Origin: Plakobranchus ocellatus
Taxonomy: Eukaryota; Mollusca; Gastropoda; Plakobranchidae
DNA length: 33,361 nucleotides
Direction of reading: 5' to 3'
Assembly (NCBI GenBank): GCA_019648995.1
Contig: BLXT01004580.1
Span: forward strand, 891,750 to 925,110
Shown one piece after another: positions 13,301 to 27,400 of this stretch (its first letter is position 1; the number at the start of each line of letters is the position of its first letter). Both the position numbers and the translations under genes were made by a program. The notes beneath the pieces are model-generated. The model was not told the DNA's origin, ran no database searches, and saw only the letters and a program-made list of their open reading frames with translations.

Positions 13301-16300
13301 GAATAACATAGTAAAATTCCTGTGGCATTTCCCTTAGTCTAGTCAACAGAACCTGCTTTCCTTTCATATATAAGAATGCACAGCTTAATAATAATTCAAA
13401 GTTACCACATGGTCCTCAAGAAATGGTTTATCTGGCACAATTTTGACTCTTTCTGTTGCTGACAGATGTCAAAAAAAAAAAAAAGTTTTGGCCATTTTTA
13501 AGCAACAGATTATTATGGGAAATAATTTAAAAGAATTTGAAAATAAAGATAACGTCTAAAACTCAATCTTTTACCTGACCGACATTTTCACAGTTATAGG
13601 TCTGTAACTCAAAATAGGCCTAAAATATGCATTAAAACTATGATTTCCCTAGGTCTCCTCACTTATTAGTTTTCAATACTCCAAGGTGGCTTGTTGCACA
13701 CTGTGTTTGCCTCTCTATAGTAAAAAGGCCTCTATGGCCTGTAAAGGAAAATATTGTAATCTTGAGTCATTATATGTGTGGCTGCCAGGGAAAAGCGCGG
13801 AATTGTTGCAAATTGTTGCAGTTGCTGGTTCTGAGATATGACCCAAAATAGAGGAAAAATGGCCATCGGTCAAAAATTGAATTCTGTGTGTCCTCATCAT
13901 CTACAACATTCATTTTATCTTTTTCTAAGATATCTATTGTGGAAAAATGCTTGAAATATTTTTTTTTATTATTTCTTGGAGGTCTTTCACCAACAAAAAG
14001 CTCCGAAATTGGCCTAAGTACGTGGGTTTAAAACTAGTCTTTTGAGGTCACTGCGTAAACTTAAAAATCACATTTGTCATAAGGTATCATATATCAATGG
14101 AAAGGAACTTTTTTCAGCTACACCGTGAGAATAAGTACGCTTGAATATTTCTAAACTACAAATACTGCACATACAGTAAACATTTTCGTATCTATGTTTT
14201 TGCAAGGCAAAAATGTGGACATCTCTGAACATCTGATTTAGGCACCTAAAGGGCTTATAAACTCAAATTTTTAATTTGTGCAGGAGTTGGATTACTGTTT
14301 AAGGGTTTTAAAATGGTTTAAAGTCAGTGTTTACAGTATCCAAGATGCACGTAATGATGTATCTCTAACGATTTGGGTTGAAGTTGTGAAAAGCGTCCAC
14401 AGTACCAAAAAAGCCGGCGTTTTAAAAAATGCACATCCTTATTATCTATTTTGAAGAAAAGAACTTAAATATAGCCATTCCATAACTATTATTGATTTCA
14501 AATTAATGTGAGATAAAAATAGAACCATGTCACGGAACTTCGCAAAAAATCGCCTCTCCTTGATTCCGAGATTTTTCAATATGGATAGAGAGGACCTAGA
14601 TCTAATTGCTGTTGTCACTGAGTATTTCACCAAAAGAAATGAATCAGACTCAGATGAAGAACTGGATTCAACAACCTTCTTCATTTTCTCTCTTTATGTT
14701 TTACTTTTTATATATATTCCATTGTGTTATAATAAAAAAAAAAACACTTGCAAATCTTTAAAGCCGATTTTCTCAGTTTTAGTATCCAGTTGTCTGCCAT
14801 CTTAAAAAATTCATTAAAAAATAACAAATCAAGCTATTTTCATGATTTAAAAAGCATATCCAACGCCATTATCAGTATTTTTAGAATAAATAAACACCTG
14901 GAAATGTAAAATTTCCGACAATTCTGTGCTTTTCCTAGGCCAGTACACATATCATTACACACCTTTTGAACAATGAGCCAAATTCGCATCCAATTTGTTA
15001 TAAACTTACACTACTTTTTGTGTGAGTGTGTGTATGCGAAAATTTCACAGGTCTACCTATTTTTAGATTTAAAAGTCTTGACGTAGATTAAGCTCTACAT
15101 TGGATGTAGCACTATGTCTAGCTCTAGATTAGTTGAGAATATATAGTTGGAAAATTTTGTTTCATTTTATTGAAATGGTATGGGTTGGGATGCCACACAC
15201 ATCCATGGACATTATTTCTTATCTTGCATGCACATGTAGGTCTAGATTTGAAAACACATTTATGAGCAAACGTGATTTTTTTTATCCACCTTTGAAACAA
15301 GCTGGAAAATTGGCACACGTCAGTCTTTAAATGATTATTATGAGGTAGAGCCTACAAGGTACCAATTGTTTAATTTGAAAACTTGGGTTTTTCAAAACAA
15401 AAATTAAGACAAAAAATGTAGCATCACTTTTTGCTTAGGTTTATATGCCTACTACTCTTCATTGCTTTGTCTGAACATTTCTTGACTAGATCAAGTTCTT
15501 CTGCTGCCACTACAGCTTTTGCTGCAGCTACAGCAGGATTGGCAAGTTGTGCTGACCAACAGCAGAAAGGAATAGCTCGCTATCTTAGCACAGGAACAGG
15601 TAGGTATATCACCCTACCCTGCTGGCTTTACAAATGACAAGACAAAAACCCTGTATGAGTGCAAATGTGTACAAAAATAATATGTCTTGAGACCAGTCAT
15701 CACATTTCAAGTGTGGCACATAAACGATTTTGAAGAAAATGCATAGATAAAATCACGTTGTTGTTTTTGTTTTGTTTTGTTTTTTTTTTTTGTTCTTTTT
15801 TATTATGTTCTTCATAAAAAAAATTATGGACTATATCACCTAAACGTATGTAAATGTATTTAATACATTATTTATTAATAAAAAGGATTAGCATCTTAAA
15901 ATGTGGAAAATACCACTTGAGGTACATTTGAACTGGTTTCAAGACAATGTTGCATTCTCATTGAGGTAAATGGAGATTTTAAGTGACAAGGGTAGCAATG
16001 ATATGTGACAAGGGTAGTCATGACCAATTCTGATGTGTCAGGTAATTTGTATTATATTTTTTAGACAAATATTTTTTTTTTTTTAGGGGGGTCTTTTGTT
16101 TTGGTTTTTTTTTTTTAATATTTCATAAACAACATAGCTTTATCCTGTTTTTACAATTTCAAAGCTTACAGAAAAAATTCTGAGCTATTTCATTAATTAC
16201 AAATGACCAAAATGTCACTTCTAACCCATTTGAATTGGGATTGGGAAATGTATTTCTTTGTGTAGAATTCTTTATGTTGGCCTCATTAACATTTCCCATG

Positions 16301-18335
16301 ATAAAAAACAGATCCCTGTTCACCCCTTTCATTCACTATCTCCATTTACGTAGGCCTATCTTGAATAGGCCCACAAAACAATTGTAACATTACTGCTAAT
16401 AATTCTGTTGCGTCCTCTCTCCCAAATCTGAAAAGTAGCCCCCAAAGCATTCATCAGATAAGACTTCAAACACACGCATAGAAAAGCAGGAGCTTCAGTC
16501 AGATCATGTTTTTGATGATTAATAAATAGAATTCTGCTCATTGTCACTTTGAATTCTGTTTGATTTGGCATGTTTTAATAATTTTCAGATTCTGTGTTTT
16601 ATTCTAGTGGATGTAAGTATCCCACTACTTACACTCTATAAATAAGCAGGCCCGTCACTGTAGTGTGATTAATAACCCTTTCCTATTTTTTTTTAAACTG
16701 CAATCCAGCATGAATAACATGAAAACTAGGAATTCAATTTTGAAGACAATATGTTGCCAAAGCAAGTATACCCTGAAGATCATGTATCTCAAAATTTTAC
16801 TTAAAGCATTTGAAGATAGAAACATGAAAGCAAGGATGCATTTTTCAACAAAATGAAGATATAGGAGTTAGGGTTTTTTCGTGCTGAATTGTGTTGAGTG
16901 AGTGCAAACCTAAGGTGCATTATTTTTTTCCCCAAGTCTTGTCCTATGAGAACCTACACAAGAATATAAAGTTCACGTTAACAAAAGTAATTTCCAGTGC
17001 AAATGTGCTCATGAAAAGTGTAAATCTTTTCTTCCTTTGTCAAATAATCTTTTTTTACCTCTCAAATGTCAAGAAAGCATAATTTTTCAATTTCTGAGAT
17101 ACCAGTACTTGTAAAAATTTCTGAAATATTAAGTTTTGAAAACATTTTAACCTCTTTCAGATGTTTTTTTAAGTTACTTTTTTTTATACAATAAGGGGTT
17201 TAGATGGCCATATCCAGCTGCCATTTTTGTGTTGACATCTAGTTCAATAAATTAGTTTGCATGCGTTTGGTACACTATTATCACGTATATGTTCTATTTC
17301 GTTTTTGTGGAAAAAATGTATTTTTGAAGTTAGTGTAAAACTATATACTACCAGATATGACATTTCTTGCTCTTTTTGCTAACCATATTTGACATCTAAT
17401 ATTTTCTCATGGTGGAATATAAATTTAAATTTGAAGTGGCAAGAAGAAACCATTCATTTTTTTGTGCATTTTTATACTCGCAGCACTATTTTTTAAATCA
17501 GAGAATTAAGTGATACAATTTGCAGAATCATATTGTCACATTCTATTTCATTGATTGTTAATAGTAAAATATTTGAAATTAAGTAAAAAAAGCCACAACT
17601 CGATACTGAACATTTTGCACAACTTGAGAGATGAGATAGCAAAATGTTCTTTTTTCATTTCATTTTGAATAATACAGTTATATTGAACAGAATTGCCCAA
17701 TACAAAATGTAAACTGATTGAGAACATTTCATGTTTTGTAATCGCACACCTTCCACCACCCATCCCACTTTGCAAAATACTTTTTTTCTAGCTGAAAATG
17801 ACCTATGTTCAACCAAGGATAGCCTATATTGTTTATATTAAAATTAAAGAGGCAGTGTATTTTTGAAAGTGATGAATTTAATGGTCAATGTATATTGAAA
17901 GACAGTTCTGTACATAGAGAAATGGATAATGTTTTTGCATGAAATTTGACATTTTTGTTATAGTTGATCCAATAAAAGTCTTAAGTGTACTCATAATGAA
18001 AGATTGCTTACATTAACCATAGATTCTTAGGGATTTGCTTATAAAGAAAGTACATTATTTCAAGTAGCAGCAATTTAAAGCACTGTTTGTTCATTTTAGT
18101 GTATTTCATTATCATTCATTTCATTGTTCAAGAAAATTTCTTCAAGAAATTATCATATATGAAACATGCTCCCAAAGTCTTTTAGTTTCATTGCTTTCTA
18201 AGTTACACTTTATCCACTTCGTCTTTGAACCTTCCTCCTCCTTATTATTATCATCATTCTAATTCTCCTTTTTCCTCTTATTCTTCTTCCTCCTCCTCCT
18301 CTTTCTCCTTCTTCTTTTCCTTCTTTGTCTTTGTC

Positions 18336-18411
<76 letters not shown>

Positions 18412-21400
18412 CATCATCATCATCATCATCATCATCATTATAATTATTATTATTATAAATAGGCCTATTACTTTTGCCATTGGCTTTTTTAAAATTTTTC
18501 TTTTTTTATTTTATTCTTAGCATTGTCATCATTATATTATTTACTTGAACGGCGATTTTCTCTCAAATGTTTTATCTTAAAGAAGAGTACTTTGGTTCTT
18601 AGAAAGAAAGAAAAATGAAAGAAAAAAAACATTAATTCCTTTGTAATTCACAATGGAATTTCAGCTTTGACAAAGAAAAAAAAAGTTGTTAATACCATCT
18701 CATGACTAGTTCATTATTCTATAGCTGACTGTCATTAGTGCTGAATAACAGGCCGTATATATGCAGATGAAGGGAGTTAGTTTCTTTCATACAGTAAAAA
18801 AAAAAGTCATTTTTAGTTAAAATAGACTTGCCAAAGCCTAGATTACAACTGGTGTCAGTGATCTCAGTCTCCACACATGGCATTCCTCCCACCCAAACTG
18901 TGCCACTAACAGGTACATTAGATGCCAGGCCTGTCATGAAAAAACGTGAATCTGTAATCAGCACAGCTGCTACCATGCGTGTTCTGAATGTGCTCAAACA
19001 TTGGGTGTCCAAACACCAGCAGGTAAGATGGATGGATTCCCACCTGTAGACTGCCAAGCTATTTGTACAGAGTCATCGTATCAATCGTTATTGTTCTGTT
19101 TCCCCTGCTATTTTCAATCGCTGTGCCATTAGCAATTTGCCTTGAAATCTATGCTTTATGTGTAAATAATGTTAATCTAAAGGGAAAAAAGCTAGCCAAT
19201 ATAAAATAAAGCTGTGTTTCTTTGCACTATGTAATTCTTTGAGATGAAAAAACATGTTTTTACATGTAAATAGAAGGAAATCAAGATACAAGATCAGAAT
19301 GGAAGAAGAGTCCTGTAATTAAGTGTGACTCTTTTTTTTTTTTAAAGCAATCAAAGCTATGAGTCATTTTCCCAATCTGACTTTCAATTTTTAATGCCAT
19401 CCAAAAACTGGTTTCTTATCATCTCATGGCAAAAAATCATTAACTCATACTCATTTGGGAGTTGCAGCTTTTTTTTTTTTAAATTAAGCAATGGCATGCA
19501 AGACGAAGAAGGAAATTCTTGAAATTTTTATCTCAACATTACTCAGTCAATTGTGAATGCCATTAAGAGATGAAAGATTTTTTTCAAATTTAAGTGAGGG
19601 ATTGCTTGAACTGACTTTTTGGATCTTAGCTTCTGTTCTGTATATGGCTATTGTAGTTTTGAATGGGTAACTCAAGTCTGAAGTTTAAGGAACTGGTTTT
19701 CATATAGACATTTAGCCCATAATTATCAGAAAAAAATACTTATCTCGAGATATTAATTTCTACAATGAATCCTAAAAGTTAAAAGTATTTATACATGATG
19801 ATGATCACTACAAAGCCCCTGAAGGCAAATCGCTATGAGACTTTCTTTTCTGGTGTATTGTACTACTTGGATCTGCTGTGCACCCAAACATCATACTCAT
19901 GAATACTGTGACTGTATAAATGTAGGCACTATGTTTTCATCTTTTTTGGATTTCTTGTGTTACTTTCATATAATTTCTTTTGGTAGTAGGTTCCATTAAG
20001 ATCTCTTAACTTATTTTATTTTTCATTGGTCTGGAAAAAGTGGTGATTGTTAGCATGTAGCTTCTTGTGAATGTTACTGCTCTTATTTGTAAATGAAACG
20101 AGGAGTTAATGCCAAACAAGTGCACCTTTTAATGAATCTAAATAATTTTTAATTCCTTTTATCAGATTTTTTAATTTACACATCACTTTTTGAAGCCTAC
20201 TGTTTTACTATTCTTTATAAAAGTACATGTCTTTGTATTTCCAGTGCCTAATGTCAATTTGTTGCTGCATATATGCAATAACTAGTGGCTTTGTCATAAG
20301 ACTAATTTGTCTCTGCCTGTATTAAAGTGAAAAGTAGCAATGGTATTTTGCTTTAAAAGGGAATGAGATTTGAATGGAAGTATTATTGTACTCTAATCTT
20401 GAAGCTAAAGGAATTATTTAGCTTGAGACAAATCTACATGAGTTGGAACTTGCCTTTTTAATCACTGAAATAGGTTGAAACGTCATTTTGTGAGTTTTGC
20501 AAGTGAAAATTTAATAAAGCAATGTTGATTTTGAGTAGTCTTAGCCAAAACATGGGATTTTTAACTCTTTAAGATAAGCATTTGAAGAAGGAAAAAAAAA
20601 CAATTTCATTGTCATTTTTCTCGAAAGTTTTTTATACAACACGTGACCTATAAGGACTGGCTAGGTCATGCAAAGCTTTTTTCCTAGGCATTGGTGTGCA
20701 CCAGTACTGAAAATTTTTTTTAAGAATCCGGTCTTTCAGTCCAAAAATTAAATGCTAAACCTAGAAATGGAAAGACCTCTTGGGGTTTGAAAGGCTGACT
20801 TCTGCTTAAGAACCATAACTTGTGGTTTAATCTCATTCCCTGTGAGTGTAGTTAAAAAATCCCTTGTGTTGGAATGTTGCTCAAGTGTACTTGATATATA
20901 ATTCATATAGATTAAATATGTCTTCCTTCTTTTGGGTTGTGACTTTGCCCACGATGCGAATCATTTGGTCTAAATGAATTAATAGATGTTAAAAATCAAT
21001 TCACAGATTCATATGATCCTTTTTAAATATAGCAAACGGCTATTTCTGTACTATTGAATTTTCTGAAGTTTGTTTTTTTTTTTTCCCGCACAGAGACTGT
21101 CACAGTGATAAATTTTCAATATTTTTATATTAAATGTAACTTGTTGCACAAGTCATTATCATTTTTTTTTTTCGGACGCTTACCAGTTTCAGAGCTCAAA
21201 GCTATTAGATATTAGACCTGAAAACAATTCATATGAGTCACAAAATTCAAAGCGATATCTTTTTTAGAGTATTCTTAGCATAAGTGATTAATCAGAGTCA
21301 ACTACGTATTTATTCTGTGTTTTCCCATCTTATCCCATTTTTTACACTCCTGTTTTCAAGAAAGATATAGCCTATTAATATAGGCACAGATTTGCAGAGC

Positions 21401-24400
21401 CACCATTTGGTGGAAAATGCAGTAATGTGTCAGCAGCTGAATGCCTAAGCACAGGCTGATGAGGAATAAACACACATGTAAAACGCAGCAACAAGACTAA
21501 TTTTTTAGTGGGCAAGATGGTACTCTTGTCTTTTTAAGACAAATGGTTTCATTGTGTTATTGTTCTTAAGGTTCATTAATCAGCCCCTGCTGTTGTTTCT
21601 GTTTTTGAAGGATCCGTTGCCCGAATCTGTTGTCCAAAACAAGCTGTAGCTTTTTGTATACATACAAAGTCAGAGATTTTTTAATTTAAAGCTAAAGGGC
21701 CCATCATTGCAGAACCTTTTTGACATGAAGAGTACATTCTGTTATCAGACTAAACGAAAACTTAAAGAGAGTTTTAGATAATAAGAGTCATTTTTACGTG
21801 CTGTTCACCTCTTTTTGCAGCAATGTAGACTTATTCACATTGAGTCGTTGGTAAAGTTTTATTAGCAAAACTATGTATTTGATAGGCTGGTCTTGCCTTC
21901 ATGGCCAACACATTTTAGAGCTTTAAAAGCTAAGTTTTTGGATGAGTAAAATGGTGAATTCTTAAAGTAGAGGGTAGGGTGAACATTTTTAGGATACCTC
22001 GCCTACGTTTTTTATTTCAAACATATGTTGACATAATGATTGCAGAATAGACACTCTTTGAATATGCAGCATTTTATGGTATTAAGTATTAAGTCAGAAA
22101 AGATTTTATCAAGCTTAGTGTAGAAAAAGAATACAATCGTCAACTCAAACTTATTTGAATAAATTTGTATAACACAGAGTGCAATATTTGTACACAATTT
22201 TTTTACTCAAGCGTATTGTGGGTTCTTAGGTATGAACAGAAATAGCATTTTTAAAATAGGCCTACTGCAGATTGCTTGTTTATTGTATTTATATATATGC
22301 AAAGGAAACTTAGGCCCTATTTTCAGAACACAAAAATAGACAGCAAGGTTAAGGGGTAAAAAAAATGAATTAGCGGGCCAGACTAGAGAAATCTGTGATT
22401 TGTTTTACTGTAAAGGATTGGTAGTCAGAAGGTGCTATCTTGAAATTGAACATGGTGTTCCAGATTGAAACCGTAGGTTATATCCTAAAACTGTTTTAAG
22501 TGAAAGCTAGAGCTTAAAACTTCACTTTTATTAAACCTAAACTAGGCTGAAAGAGTTTATTTTTTGTTTTGTTTCGTTTTGTTTTTTTTAGCTGGTAATG
22601 GCCTTAGTTAAATGTGTGGTTTTGATTCCACACCAGTTTCAGCATTCCAATCCATACAAACACTCCACCCAAATAATCTGCAACTACCTGTATGGATATA
22701 CATATCAGGTATTGCATCAACACCAACAAATTTCTATCAAAGCAGATGTATTATCGTTGTGCTGCTTTATTTCTCAATATCATTTTCCAGCTTCTAGACT
22801 TTTCAGTTGATCTCCCTTTTACAATCTCTCATACTCTCCTATCGTTTCCCCCTTTAGTTTTTCTTTCACCTATGTTGTGCAACAGACATCTCCATTGCTT
22901 GATTGGAAGGCACATTGAAAAGATCCATGTTATTTTAAAGTGACAGTGTTGACTATTTTATATTTGAACAGGTCAGACAAATTCTTCCGCATCCTCAACA
23001 TCAACTGTGTTTATTGGCTCAGCCCTTACACTTAGAGTCATTAAAGTGTTAAAAAACTGGATTTTTAGTAATTACCAGGTAACCCTGATTGCAAAATTTT
23101 TTTTGCCCTCTTCAATCATAATACTTTTTCCTTTGCTTTTGTTTTTTTTTTTTTTTTAAATCACGTCAGTACAAAAGCAGCAGTTGCGTTTTGCAAATTA
23201 GGTGAAGCATAGATAATTATTATATATATTTATTTGCAGAATTTTAGTCATGCATTGTGCTTTTGAAGAATTGGAAGAATGCAAATGGCATCTACAAGAT
23301 GATTCTTTTGTAAAAAAAGAATATCATAACCTCAGATTTTAAATCTGACCTTGTTTGGTCATATCAAATGTTGTTTACATGATATGAATTTAAATTTTCT
23401 TTTCAGGCATTCAAAATGAAATGAAGAATTGTTAATCCTTCTTGTTTTTCAACTTTATTTGGCTTGTTATTAAGAGAGAAATACTTATCAAAGAAATAAT
23501 CGTAATATTTTTTTTTAATTGAACAACCATAACATCAATATTGAAACAACTCAGGGCCTTTCAACTTTTGCCTTTCTTTGAGATTTCAAAAACAGTTAAA
23601 TTAATTTTAGGAATCATGAAATCTTCCTCAAGATTGAAATTGTGAGCAATTATCAATTTAAGCTCTTAATAAGAAAAAAGTTTGAGAAGGCTAAAAGGGC
23701 ACAGGTAGAAAAAGATAAGTATTCACTTTGAAATATTAAACAGAGGGGTAGGCAATAACACATTTCTTGAGAGCCATTAAAAAAACAGATTGCTTATGTT
23801 TGACTCCAATTGTCGTTTTAATGTAGAGAAGGATGGATTTTAGCATTTCTTTTTGACACATTCACACAAAAAAAATGCACTTGCATTTGCTTAGTAGTAA
23901 AAATTGACTATAAGTACTTCAGAAAGACATTTCCTGCTAATAATTTAGGAAATAACGAATCTTTGAAAACAACACGCTTCAAACTTCTTGTAAGAAGTGT
24001 TAGCAATATCCTTTAATAAGAAATATATAACGATTTTGGAATACCTTCCATGGGATCGCACAAAGTTGATCACCAACAAGAAAAAATCTTGGATAGTTTT
24101 TTTTTTTAATTTTGGGCACTGTTAGTAGGCAGGTTTTTGTTTTAGCAAAAGATGTGCAAAATCTCTCTCATTTTCTATAAGAAAGGATATAGGAATAAAT
24201 TCATATTATTAAATAAAAACAAAATATCACCCTGAAGTTTTATTGGGTTTTTTTTTTGGTTTTTTTGTTTTTTTTTATTCTTTTTTTTTGGGGGGGGGCT
24301 ATGTGGATGTTACTCTCTTTACCAGTGACTCAAATCCTTATGCCATATATATATAATTTTTTTGCTTTGCATGTCAATCACACCCTTTTTATTTGGCTAT

Positions 24401-27400
24401 ATATTTTTACCAATACAGCATTTTTTTTTCTTTACCTCCTTTCTGTTTTTGGTAAAGTTACCTATTTGTGTTGCATGCTCTTCACAAAAAGAATTTATTT
24501 CTGTTCTTCAATTTATATTTTATAGAGAGAGTAAGAACTAAGTCTAATACCATACCCTACAAAAGATAATTCACTTGCAAAAAATATGTGACAACAATAA
24601 ACATTGATGTGCATCAGCTTCATAATATATCACACTTTGTCATACTCTTTGTTGATTTTTTTTTTAATGAATTCTGATTGTTTTCTTTACTTAGAATTCA
24701 TATTCTGTTAAAGTGTTAAAAATCTTCGTTCATATATTTTGTTCCTCTATCTTGCTGAGTCAACTGAGAAAATTAGAGAAAAGTGAGCAGTTTATTAGAT
24801 ATGCCAAATAGAGATTTTAAGCATATGAGAAAGGGTAAGTGCATTTAATGTTAATTTGTATAAATATTGTTTTAAAATGAATTGGTAACAATTTCCAAAA
24901 ATTGAATTATTTATATTTTCCACTACATGCATAGGTATAGGCCTACATACATTTAAGAATTATTCAATGCAACAATCACATTGTGCTCTCCCTTCCACCA
25001 CTATTGTCATGTTTATGCATAAATTTATAATAAGAAATCTTTACATTCGTAGAAAGAGTTTATGTATCTAAAGCTTTTGTGTAGTTTTGATTTTTATAGA
25101 TTGTATCTAAGAAAGTTTTCTCTTTCACAATTATTTTTTTTTTCTTTTCAGTGGCGTTAATGTAGTTATGGGTCGTTGACAAATAAAATGAGTGGAAAAT
25201 TCCATGGAGTAAATAGCAGGTTTTTTTTTTTTTTTGTGGGAGCTTTGCTTTCCGTGTTGAGATACAATAAACATATTCTAAAAAGAAAGAGAAGTGTTTC
25301 ATCATTTATTTTCTTTTGTCTCATTGCTCCCTATTCATTAGGGTAAAAATTACTTGGAGATTTGCAGCCTTAAGTTTTAAATAAATGTTCAAAATGTTAT
25401 TTGTGTGCACATATATTATAGAAAAGAAAAAAATCTATTCGAAAAAGGAATTGTAATTATGGGTGCAATTCTGTTTTAACAAAATTAATCTGGACTGATA
25501 TGGAACATTTATAATCTTTATAAACAAAGAATAATCACTATTTCTATAAGTTTGGTTTGACTAATGTTGTTGGTTTTTTTTTTTTTTTTGACATGCCACA
25601 TTTAGGACTTTGAGTCTGACCCAGAACTGAAGTCTCAGGTTGTTGATCTTCTGGAGGAAATGGTGGTGAATACAAACCTGTTGCCCACAGAGCACAAGGC
25701 AGCAGCATCCATTCTGAGAACCATCAGCAAAGAACCTTCCCCTGAGAAAAGAGTAGACCTTACTCAACTGCTTCAGCCTCCATCAGTAAGCTGTGCTCAG
25801 CAGAACGTCATTATTAGTTTGATCACTATCCTCGCCATTGGCATAATCATTTGCCTCCTTACCATCATCATATTTATCACAACATCAACATCTTCATCCT
25901 CATCATCACCATTAGGGAGTCTGAGTTAGCTCTCACCCTGAAATTCTCAGGGCTTTCATTTTAAAGTTGAATCTCATCACCAAAGACAAATAAGGGCCAA
26001 AAAGCCTAAGATCACCACTGATGTACATTGAGAGCATCATTTTTTTAATATATTTAGGGTCATTATTGTTTTTTGTTTTTGGTTTTTTTTTTTTGTTAAT
26101 CTTGAATCTAAACATGGTAAAATAGGCCTGTGTTCTGCAAGGATATACTTATATGGCTGGATTTTTAAGAAATCATTAATTCTTTTTAAAACCCTGGCAT
26201 GTTTTTATCAGATTCTGTACATACTGTGCTCAAGAAGTCTTCCTTTTCATAAATTCATGTTTTTTTTTCTTTCTATGTGTTTGAACCGTAAAGCCTCTGC
26301 CTTTGTGGGGGTTGGTTTTGTGCTTGAATCAACATTAGGTTTGTTTATTCAAAAATAGTATTAGGCAATGAAAAATTCCTTTTTTAGCTTACACACTCAA
26401 AAAGAATAATATTATAAAACCATAAGGAGTATTAATTATGTTGCTTTTTATCTCTCAGATTTTCACAAATAATTTTTTAAAATTCTGAGATCATGGTTTA
26501 AATGATATAAATCTATGGCAAAATATTGACAACAAATGTTTTTCCACATAATGACAAAAGCAACCATCAAAGGACAACCTAGACACCTTGTCTGCACTGG
26601 ATATTGCTGAACAACTTACCTACCTAGACCACCAAATATTTATTGCTATTCGTAGCGAGTAAGTAGAACTCAAAATGCCCACAATTATTTGCAATTTGAG
26701 CAATTAATTGATACTTGTATTAAAGCCCCTAAGTGGACAAAAGAAAATAAGGATTGTAAGTCTGGTCAATAAGACTTAGTAACCGAATCCCTTCCTGGCA
26801 TAAAGATTTTTTATTTTTTAAATTTGTCTATTTTTTTAAAGAGTTCTTGGAGAAAGTTAGTATTTTTTGGACATGCACACAATGGTGTCAGATAAAACTC
26901 ATTTCTAACTCAAAAAAAAAATGAAACTATCAAACAATTCCATTTTACCTCTATATTTTGAAAGATTTCATTTTGATAACGTAAACAAAGAAATAAAATT
27001 GTGTACGTCATTAGGTTCTATGCAGCTCTTCTATAATCTACTAAACTCAACATGAAAGGAAAATAAATGCTGTATTTTTTTTAACAATAGGCTATCAACA
27101 ACTTTGAATTTTTAAATTTACTATTCCTCTTGATATTCGTGTTAAATGTCATAACAATTTTTACTTTTCAAAAATCTTGGTTTTTTCATAATCATATTTA
27201 TGTTAACATTGCAAGTTGTGCTATAGATACATCATTACCTTATCTTCTTACTCCTCTAACTTCTCCCACCTTTTTTCCAAGTTACCAAGTTATGTTACAA
27301 AAGAGAAAAACTCATGAACATTTCATATTTTTCAGAGAATTGTTGAGCCAAGCATGGATGAAGCCAAATAAGTGTCATAAAGCACAGCATGTTTTGTTGG

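Noticed and set aside
18225-18480. Poly-Leu/poly-Ser and poly-Ile/poly-Met open frames on both strands
   Set aside because: Entirely produced by the TTA/TCA/CTT microsatellite; no splice context.
15225-24477. UGCAUG (Fox-type) splicing motifs at 15225, 17258, 17936 and 24472
   Set aside because: The number found is about or below chance for this composition, and none is close to exon 8a or 8b.
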